The position numbers and the translations under genes are program-made. Below the pieces are notes generated by a model. The model saw only the letters and a program-made list of their open reading frames with translations, was not told the origin of the DNA and ran no database searches. Shown here piece by piece: positions 32,046 through 37,703 of a DNA stretch of 37,703 nt. Position 1 is the first letter of the stretch. Each line of letters begins with the position of its first letter. The stretch covers positions 1 through 37,703 of the forward strand of contig JABEVE010000089.1 in NCBI GenBank assembly GCA_013044035.1, written 5' to 3'. The stretch comes from Burkholderiales bacterium (lineage in GTDB: Bacteria; Pseudomonadota; Gammaproteobacteria; Burkholderiales; Burkholderiaceae_C).

Positions 32046-32312
32046 ATGACCGGAATCTCTCTCGCTGCATCCAACATCGGCGGCCCGTCGCGGCTGGCGG
32101 TTTGCCTTGGCGTGTCACCCCAAGCGGTGTCCAAGTGGCTCGCGGCCGCCGAACCGCCTCTCGAACGATGCGTGCGCATCGAGCGCGAGACGAGGGTTTC
32201 GCGCCGCGATCTGCGCCCCCGCGACTGGGGCGACATCTGGCCCGAGCTGATCGATGCCGAACACCCGTGGCCGCCGGTTGCGCCCGATACCACCACGCAG
32301 GAGGGGGTTTGA
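32046..32312 (+). CDS. Cro/YdaS-like DNA-binding protein
   Basis: 88 aa. SNIGGPSRLAVCLGVSPQAVSKWLAAAEPP is the helix-turn-helix of YdaS/Cro-type proteins. ATG 32046 is almost at the predicted transcription start, so the mRNA is probably leaderless; no Shine-Dalgarno exists. First gene of the rightward operon and divergent from the CI-like gene, as Cro is in lambdoid phages. Confidence 0.8.
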   Translation: MTGISLAASNIGGPSRLAVCLGVSPQAVSKWLAAAEPPLERCVRIERETRVSRRDLRPRDWGDIWPELIDAEHPWPPVAPDTTTQEGV

Positions 32313-32313
32313 T

Positions 32314-32625
32314 ATGCCCAAGCTCGCGCACCCTCGCATTGCCCCTCGAGGGTGGTTGGACCCGGAAAAAGAACGCGAGGCCGCAAGCATGGCGCTCGAT
32401 GCAGCGCTTAGGCCGTCGCGGCCTTCACCCACCGCTCGAAATCGTCGAACGATCTCAGGATGGCTTCGGGAACTGGCCTGGGTTCTCCGGCGATGCGTAG
32501 TGTGTCGACGACATGCAATGCCATGTCGGCAAACTCGTCTCGGTCCATCAGACGCTCCGCAAGCCGAAGCACAAGTCCCCTCAGAACCAAAATCTGAGCA
32601 AAAGAATAAGCGGGCTCGTTCATGA
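32314..32625 (+). CDS. small phage protein, hypothetical
   Basis: 103 aa as open. Only the first 35 residues (MPKLAHPRIAPRGW, DPEKEREAASMALDAAL) look protein-like; the remainder is basic and antisense to the 32408-32650 gene. A strong AGGAGG lies 8 nt before ATG 32314 at the end of the Cro-like gene. A frameshift near 32405 could have extended it. Confidence 0.45.
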   Translation: MPKLAHPRIAPRGWLDPEKEREAASMALDAALRPSRPSPTARNRRTISGWLRELAWVLRRCVVCRRHAMPCRQTRLGPSDAPQAEAQVPSEPKSEQKNKRARS

Positions 32626-32650
32626 GCCTGTTCTGCGAGTTGTTGTCCAT
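32408..32650 (-). CDS. 80-aa protein antisense within the rightward operon
   Basis: MNEPAYSFAQILVLRGLVLR, LAERLMDRDEFADMAL, VVDTLRIAGEPRPVPEAIL and FDDFERWVKAA form convincing amphipathic helices. GGAAGGGG lies before ATG 32650. It opposes the surrounding operon and overlaps the 3' part of the 32314 frame, so only one of the two is likely real over 32408-32625. Confidence 0.5.
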   Translation of the reverse strand: MDNNSQNRLMNEPAYSFAQILVLRGLVLRLAERLMDRDEFADMALHVVDTLRIAGEPRPVPEAILRSFDDFERWVKAATA

Positions 32651-32838
32651 GCGCGCCCCTTCCGGCTCGGTAGCTGTAGCAAGCCCCGATTCTCGCCGGA
32701 AGTGCGGCGCGCGCCCCGTTGTCTCCGTTGCCTGCCAGGGCAACTTTCCCGGGCCATCCGGCCTGGGCTTTTCTTTTCTGCGTTTGCGTATCCATGGGCT
32801 CCATTGTTTGGTGCCGGTTTGATAACTGGAGATAAGCG

Positions 32839-33204
32839 ATGAAATCAAGCGTTATCACCAGCCCCCATCAGCTCACCCTCGAGCTCGAGCCGGGCCTCGC
32901 TGAGCGCTACCGCTCCCTGCGGGACTGCATTGCCACGGGTGTCTACCAGCGCGGGCTCAAGCGCGTGGCCATCGACTTGGACATGGCGCCCAGCAATCTG
33001 AGCGTGCAATTGTCCGAAGACCCCAGCCGGCATTTCAGCGTGGACAGCCTGGAGCGCTACCTCGAGGCCACGGGCGACATGACTCCGCTGGAATACCTGA
33101 TCTCGCGCTTCTACGCCCCTGACAAGCGCGATGCGGCGATGCAGGAAGTCAAGCGCCTGCATCAGCAGTTGCAGCAAGCCATGCAACAAGCCGGGATCGT
33201 CTGA
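32839..33204 (+). CDS. phage CII-like regulatory protein
   Basis: 121 aa. LELEPGLAERYRSLRDCIAT, VYQRGLKRVAIDLDMAPSNL, QLSEDPSRHFSVDSLERYLE match a CII-like HTH family common after cro in beta- and gammaproteobacterial phages. The C-terminus is Gln-rich and coiled coil-like, suited to tetramers. GGAGA precedes ATG 32839. Confidence 0.75.
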   Translation: MKSSVITSPHQLTLELEPGLAERYRSLRDCIATGVYQRGLKRVAIDLDMAPSNLSVQLSEDPSRHFSVDSLERYLEATGDMTPLEYLISRFYAPDKRDAAMQEVKRLHQQLQQAMQQAGIV

Positions 33205-33206
33205 TC

Positions 33207-33509
33207 GTGGCGCGCCCACTTGGCATCGTACGGCTGGCTCTGAAGTTGGCCGCAGCCGAAGAGCCTGGCACCGTGCGCGACCTGGCCGAGCGCACACAGG
33301 TTGGGTTTGCTGCGGCACATTGCACCGTCAAGAACATGGCACGCAAGGGCGAACTCGTCGTTGTTGGGTTACGCGACGTGCCTTGGCGCGCCGCGCCGGT
33401 TCAGGTCTATGGCGTCGGGCAGCAGCCCAGAGAGGCCGTATCCAAACAGGCGGTAAGCCACCTTCCTGCCGTTGAGCTGCAGCAGGTTCTGCAGCGCATG
33501 TGGCGTTAG
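33207..33509 (+). CDS. winged-helix phage protein
   Basis: 100 aa. VRDLAERTQVGFAAAHCTVK NMARKGELVVVG is a winged-helix DNA-binding motif; the tail ends in a Gln-rich helix. GTG 33207 follows the CII-like stop by 2 bp. Likely a replication or regulatory accessory; no exact family. Confidence 0.6.
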   Translation: MARPLGIVRLALKLAAAEEPGTVRDLAERTQVGFAAAHCTVKNMARKGELVVVGLRDVPWRAAPVQVYGVGQQPREAVSKQAVSHLPAVELQQVLQRMWR

Positions 33510-33563
33510 CGCCCCATGCGCACAAGCTTGATGGCAAGAACAGAACGCGGGGGGCGGGACTGA

Positions 33564-36038
33564 GTGAAGCAAGGAACGGATTTCGCGTCCCTGGCCGGCG
33601 CGCTGTTGCACCAGGCGGATGGGCTGCTGGCGCAATGGTTGCCTGGTGGCGTGGTGCGCGGGCATGAGTATGTGTGCGCGAGCATTGCCGGGGGGGCAGG
33701 GCGCAGCCTTTCGGTGAACCTCAAGACCGGTCAGTGGGCCGACTTTTCTGCGGACCTCAAGGGTGGCGATCTCATCAGCCTGTATGGTGCCATTCATGGC
33801 CTGAACAACGGGCAGGCCGCACGCGAGCTGGCCGCGCAGTTGGGCTTTGATTCGTCCATCCCTGCGCCGCCGCCTGGGCTCACCCCAGGCCACGCTGCAG
33901 CCAAGCGCAAAAGCATGTGGCGCCCCGTGGTACCGGTGCCAGAGCACGCGCCACCCCCCGACTTCAAGCATTGGCATTACACCGCTCCCCACGCCACATG
34001 GGCCTACCGGCGAGACGGGGTGCTGTATGGCCACGTTGTGCGTTTCACCACCGGCGATGGCGGCAAGGAAGTGCTGCCGCTGACGTGGTGCGTGGACGAA
34101 GGCGACAACCGCGGCACCATGCGCTGGCACTGGAAGCAGTGGGAAGAACCTCGACCGCTTTACCTGGCGGCCGGGGCTTTGCGTGGATTACCCGTGGTGC
34201 TGGTGGAGGGCGAAAAATGCGCCCAGGCCGGCCATGCGCTGTTGGGCGACGTGTTCGACTTTGTGAGTTGGCCTGGTGGCAGCAAAGCCTGGAACAAGTG
34301 TGATTGGTCTTGGCTTGCAGGGGCCACCGTGATGCTGTGGCCCGATGCCGACAGCAAGCGTGTGCCACTGACCCCAGCCGAGCGGGATGGCGGCACAGAC
34401 CCCGAATCTAAGCCCTACTTTCCGGCGCGCAAACAGCCCGGCATGGCGGCCATGGTGGGCATTGGGACCATCTTGCAGGCCACGCAGCGGTGCAGCGTGA
34501 CCATCTGCCCGATTCCCGCACCAGGTCAGGTTGCGGATGGATGGGACATTGCCGACGCCATTGTCGAGGGTTGGGATGCTGCCCGGGTGCGGGCATTCCT
34601 TGAATCCGCCAAGCCGTTCGTCGTCGACGATGGCGCAGCGGCGCGTGATGTAGGCCAAGCTCGCGCCAGCTCTTCTGGCCTAGCGACCGCTGGCGCGGGC
34701 CACGATGACCGCGCTTGGCGAGCCCATTTGTTGACGAACGACAAGGGCGCTATCAAGGCCGTGCGCGAGAACGTGGTGCTCGCAATGGAGGGGCTACCCC
34801 AGATCGGCGTTGCTGGCGCTTCAGGTGGCGGCGGGGTGATTGGCTTCAACGAGTTCACCAACGACGTCATCAAGTTGCGCGATGCACCTTGGAACAGCCC
34901 CGCTGGGGCCTGGAGCGAAGTGGACGAACTGAAGATGGGCGAGTGGCTGGTGCGCCACCACCACATGCCCAGCATGCCACGCGGCGCACTGGAGGAGTCT
35001 GTGCGCGTCATTGCCTTCAACAACCGGTTTCACCCGGTACGGCAGTATCTCCAGGGTTTGCGGTGGGACGGCGTGGCGCGACTGGAAACCTGGTTGATGC
35101 GCGCCTGCATGGACGAGGATGAATGGGATATCCAGCGCAACCGATTGCATGCTTACCTGGCGCGGGTGGGAACCTGGTTCATTCAGGGGATGTGCGCGCG
35201 GGTGATGCAGCCCGGCGTGAAGTTTGACTGGATGCTCATTCTCGAAGGGCGGCAGGGCATGCGCAAGAGCACCCTTTTGCACACGCTGGCTGGCGACTAT
35301 TTTGCAGATACCGGTCTTGTGTTGGGTGACAAGGATTCCTACCAGCAGCTGCAGGGAAGGTGGCTCTATGAGTTTGCCGAGCTGGACAGCTTTGGCAAAG
35401 CGGAGGTCACGAAGATCAAGAGCTTTGTGGCGAGCGCCAGCGATTACTTCCGCGCCAGCTTCGACCGCCGCGCGCGCGACTATCCGCGGCAGGTCGTCTT
35501 CGGCGGCAGTACGAACGAGGACCACTACCTCACCGATCCCACCGGAAACCGGCGGTTTTGGCCTGTGCGCGTGGAGAAGGTGGTCGACATCGACTGGGTG
35601 TCCAGCGTGCGTGACCAGTTGTTCGCCGAGGCGATGGTGCGCGTGGCGAAGGGCAAGCGCATGTACCCGTCGCCGGATGAGGAGCGCGATCTGTTCGAGC
35701 CGCAGCAGCAGTTGCGCGCCGTGGAGAACGCCATTGAGGTGTCCATCGGACGCTACTTCTACGACAACACGGATGGCCAGATCATCAGCGAGACCACACT
35801 CGTAGAGCTGCTGGGCAAGATCGGCATCGGCGTGGAAAAGCTGGGGCCTGGCAGGTATCACGAAAAACAAGCCGCCGCGGCACTGCGGCGCCTAGGGTGG
35901 GAGGAAGGCCGCTCCAGCAGACCGGGGCGACCCCGTGTGTATCGCCGGCCTGGTGCCGGGGAAGCGGGTGCGTCATTGCGCAACGGGCCAACGCGGGCCC
36001 AAGAACCTGAGGGGGCCGAGAGTGACTGCCCGTTCTGA
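33564..36038 (+). CDS. VapE-type phage primase-helicase
   Basis: 824 aa. The N-terminal 100 residues are primase-like (SLSVNLKTGQWADFSADLKG). A TOPRIM-like strand is VVLVEGEKCA with E215, then WPDADSK. The C-terminal domain is VapE/SF3-like: Walker A EGRQGMRKST with K568, FAELDSFGKAEVTKIKSFVA, YFRASFDRRARDYPRQVVF and PTGNRRFWPV. It should initiate phage DNA replication by priming and unwinding. GTG 33564 is the only start near the fold, with a poor G-rich site upstream. The last 70 residues are variable and Arg/Pro-rich. Confidence 0.85.
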   Translation: MKQGTDFASLAGALLHQADGLLAQWLPGGVVRGHEYVCASIAGGAGRSLSVNLKTGQWADFSADLKGGDLISLYGAIHGLNNGQAARELAAQLGFDSSIPAPPPGLTPGHAAAKRKSMWRPVVPVPEHAPPPDFKHWHYTAPHATWAYRRDGVLYGHVVRFTTGDGGKEVLPLTWCVDEGDNRGTMRWHWKQWEEPRPLYLAAGALRGLPVVLVEGEKCAQAGHALLGDVFDFVSWPGGSKAWNKCDWSWLAGATVMLWPDADSKRVPLTPAERDGGTDPESKPYFPARKQPGMAAMVGIGTILQATQRCSVTICPIPAPGQVADGWDIADAIVEGWDAARVRAFLESAKPFVVDDGAAARDVGQARASSSGLATAGAGHDDRAWRAHLLTNDKGAIKAVRENVVLAMEGLPQIGVAGASGGGGVIGFNEFTNDVIKLRDAPWNSPAGAWSEVDELKMGEWLVRHHHMPSMPRGALEESVRVIAFNNRFHPVRQYLQGLRWDGVARLETWLMRACMDEDEWDIQRNRLHAYLARVGTWFIQGMCARVMQPGVKFDWMLILEGRQGMRKSTLLHTLAGDYFADTGLVLGDKDSYQQLQGRWLYEFAELDSFGKAEVTKIKSFVASASDYFRASFDRRARDYPRQVVFGGSTNEDHYLTDPTGNRRFWPVRVEKVVDIDWVSSVRDQLFAEAMVRVAKGKRMYPSPDEERDLFEPQQQLRAVENAIEVSIGRYFYDNTDGQIISETTLVELLGKIGIGVEKLGPGRYHEKQAAAALRRLGWEEGRSSRPGRPRVYRRPGAGEAGASLRNGPTRAQEPEGAESDCPF

Positions 36039-36329
36039 CCAGCGAACGCGTGGCGACGCGGAAAAGGTCGGGGCAGTCCAGGTGATTGCCATGTAGCGCC
36101 GCGCTCGTCAGGACGGCTTGCGCTGTCCTTCTGTCCGTGTGTCCGCGAGAAATCAGTGAGGCCACAGAAAACACACTGCTCCTGCAGTGCATTTCTGGGC
36201 AGCATGGGAGGGCGCTCGTACTTAAGCGGCCACATGTCCATGCAAAAGCGTGGGCGGGCGTGAGCGCATGCGCACACCCATGCAGGTAACCCTGCATCTG
36301 TATACGTCTCCTATAAAAGTCACGGACAC
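36039..36329. other. gene-free stretch with a 7-bp palindrome
   Basis: No ORF supported. ATGCAGG-TAAC-CCTGCAT (36280-36297) is a perfect palindrome 33 bp before the next gene, followed by TATACG and TATAAA tracts that could be a promoter. Probably a regulatory site or replication origin downstream of vapE. Confidence 0.4.
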
Positions 36330-36647
36330 ATGGACAAGAAAACGGAAGTGAAGAAGTTGGACTGGGGCTGGATGGCCCAGCACATGCCCGGCGTTGTGAC
36401 TTTGGTGCAAGAGCGCAAAGCGCAGATGGGATCGGCCCACGTCAACCTGTGCTGGAAGCACGGTGTGCTGCTGTGTGAACCTGGGTGGTTTTATGCGAGG
36501 GAAGGGAGTGTTTCTGTGGGCGTGCCGTTTTTCGGCGCCGAAATGGACGATCTGTTGCGCCAGTTTGGCAGTTGGGATGCAGCCAGGAGCGCACCGCTTC
36601 TGGTGTTGAAAGCGTTGGACTCGGGAGGGAGTAATGGCAAAGATTGA
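36330..36647 (+). CDS. small phage protein, hypothetical
   Basis: 105 aa: GWMAQHMPGVVTLVQERKAQ, VNLCWKHGVLLCEPGWFYAR and VPFFGAEMDDLLRQF. It overlaps the Q-like gene by 14 bp. Common position between vapE and the antiterminator in related phages; function unknown. Confidence 0.65.
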   Translation: MDKKTEVKKLDWGWMAQHMPGVVTLVQERKAQMGSAHVNLCWKHGVLLCEPGWFYAREGSVSVGVPFFGAEMDDLLRQFGSWDAARSAPLLVLKALDSGGSNGKD

Positions 36648-37116
36648 ATGGGTCGAGCAGCATCTGGAGAATTGGGCGCGCTGGAGCGCGGAGCGGGCGG
36701 ATGGCGCTTTGGGCTTTCCCCGCGCCTCGGCGTTCACGCGCGCACCAGGCGCACCGCGCCATGCGGAGAGCAGGAACAGCATCCCGGTGAACGGCCTTGA
36801 CGCTGCAACCACGGAACGCGCGGTGCAGGCGCTGCGCTTCGTCAAGGGCAGCTTGCATGCGGTTGTGATTCAGCATTACATCCATGACCTCGACGGCGCA
36901 ACACTTGGGCAGCGCATGGGCGGGATTGGCCCGCGCCGGGCGTATCAGCTTGTGGAAGAGGCGCACTTCGAACTGGCGAAGTGGTTTGCGATGCACCGCG
37001 GAGTGGCACAAGTGGGAGCCGTGCATTTGCGTGCAACCAATACTGCGCCACGATCCAACCCGTTTTACTCCCTTGAAGACTGTCGGAGAATCGTGCCCGA
37101 CCATGATTCGACTTGA
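36634..37116 (+). CDS. phage Q-like antitermination protein (DUF1133-type)
   Basis: 160 aa. IEWVEQHLENWARWSAER at the N-terminus and HAVVIQHYIHDLDGATLGQR, RRAYQLVEEAHFELAKWF are the pattern of Q-like late regulators of temperate phages (sigma-4-like helix-turn-helix). It sits at the end of the replication block, as Q does. The assignment to antitermination is by family and position. Confidence 0.65.
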   Translation: MAKIEWVEQHLENWARWSAERADGALGFPRASAFTRAPGAPRHAESRNSIPVNGLDAATTERAVQALRFVKGSLHAVVIQHYIHDLDGATLGQRMGGIGPRRAYQLVEEAHFELAKWFAMHRGVAQVGAVHLRATNTAPRSNPFYSLEDCRRIVPDHDST

Positions 37117-37663
37117 TATTCGATCCGATCTTCGCGCCGTTCAGCAGCAGCTGGATCGGCTGCGTGCTGGCTTGCGAGATCGCGTGATTTCCGCCGCGAT
37201 CAATAAGACAGCAGACAAAGCCAAAGCTGAGATGAAGCGGCAGATCACATCCGAGTTTGCCATCAAGGCTTCTGACGTCGGGTCACAAACCCGTGTTCAA
37301 CGCGCATCTGCTAAGAACTTGCAGGTGTTCGCCACACTGGAAGCGTTCGGCAAACGCCGTGGAAAACGGAGTCGCAATGTTGCTCTGTTTCGTGCTCGTC
37401 AAACAAAACAAGGTGTGACGGTACAAATCAAGAAATCAGGTGGACGCAAAATCATCAAGCATGCATGGATTGGTAATCAAGGACGAACGGTGTTCATGCG
37501 TGATGGAAAACAACGATTGCCAATTAAGCCTGTTGAAACGATCGATGTTCCACAGATGTTCAACACCAAGCGCATCAACGCTGCGGTCATCGCGAAAATC
37601 AACAAAGACTTTCCAGTCGAACTCGCGCGCGCGTTCAAGGCACTCACACGGAGGGGGCAGTGA
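37103..37663 (+). CDS. phage minor tail protein Z-like (GPZ)
   Basis: 186 aa. LRAVQQQLDRLRAGLRDRVI SAAINKTADKAKAEMKRQI is the start of the prophage minor tail protein Z family, followed by SEFAIKASDV and a basic middle. ATG 37103 overlaps the Q-like stop by 14 bp. Its base composition is clearly AT-richer than the preceding genes, indicating a recombination junction. Finding a tail gene directly after Q with no lysis, terminase or head genes is unusual. Confidence 0.75.
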   Translation: MIRLDIRSDLRAVQQQLDRLRAGLRDRVISAAINKTADKAKAEMKRQITSEFAIKASDVGSQTRVQRASAKNLQVFATLEAFGKRRGKRSRNVALFRARQTKQGVTVQIKKSGGRKIIKHAWIGNQGRTVFMRDGKQRLPIKPVETIDVPQMFNTKRINAAVIAKINKDFPVELARAFKALTRRGQ

Positions 37664-37703
37664 CCATCGCCGTCCCACCCCCCACCCCTGCGGGTCCTTC
37701 CCC
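37660..37703 (+). CDS. start of a further phage gene, cut by the window end
   Basis: GTG 37660 overlaps the previous stop by GTGA and has GGAGG 4-9 nt upstream. Only 14 codons are visible (VTIAVPPPTPAGPS), too few for identification. Confidence 0.4.
   Translation, partial: MTIAVPPPTPAGPS

Noticed and set aside
1-37703. CRISPR array
   Set aside because: No series of 25-40 bp direct repeats with regular spacers; the only tandem repeats are the 96-bp coding repeats at 18837-19110 and the short GTAAC clusters.

Overview
The window is GC-rich (roughly 60-65 % by eye). Its gene content (IS3-family element, replication-relaxation-type genes, DUF2303/VapE/CII-like phage genes) suggests a betaproteobacterium, probably Burkholderiales. 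No rRNA, tRNA or recognisable housekeeping gene is present. The whole window is accessory DNA: a mosaic of at least two integrated elements and part of a temperate prophage.

Layout. (1) 1-4.5 kb: a large helicase-nuclease fusion whose 5' end is broken, and a small metallophosphoesterase. (2) 4.6-18.4 kb, element A: a 0.54-kb gene-free stretch full of hairpins, then a replication-relaxation-type protein, an SSB, a small HTH protein and a P4-type helicase. These are followed by a decayed umuC cut by an IS3-family insertion sequence, a divergent restriction-modification pair, an AAA ATPase, a second HTH protein and a tyrosine integrase. Inverted clusters of 8-bp-spaced GTAAC repeats lie near both ends. 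(3) 18.6-21.2 kb: an AT-richer cargo patch with a secreted triple-repeat protein, two small membrane proteins, a DUF6429 remnant and a Rap1a/Tai-like secreted protein. (4) 21.2-25.9 kb, element B: a gene fragment, a second 0.5-kb hairpin-dense stretch, a second replication-relaxation-like protein, a membrane lipoprotein, a 65-aa protein and a large serine recombinase. (5) 25.8-37.7 kb: a lambdoid-style control and replication region. A leftward early operon runs from a PL-like promoter at 30.23 kb. HicAB, a secreted cargo protein and a short CI-like repressor follow. A PR-like promoter at 32.02 kb then drives a probably leaderless Cro-like gene, a CII-like protein, a VapE-type primase-helicase, a Q-like protein and a tail protein Z homologue.

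How the parts work together. The PL- and PR-like promoters share an 18-bp operator-like sequence differing at one base and a 10-bp sequence containing the -35 box, so one repressor probably controls both. Elements A and B, although carrying different integrase types, share one arrangement: a roughly 500-nt array of GC hairpins closed by a long-range helix, lying 125-170 nt upstream of a winged-helix protein with a PD...ExD/ExE...K signature. Five hairpins in the two arrays have the same GTCCA loop closed by GC/GC on stems of different sequence. I consider this hairpin-array plus relaxation-protein pairing the most interesting unexplained structure here: a structured RNA, or an origin folded as single-stranded DNA.

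Several genes carry frameshifts (helicase 5' end, umuC, IS orfA, DUF6429, a nine-C run at 29.84 kb). These may be real decay or residual indel errors in the assembly.
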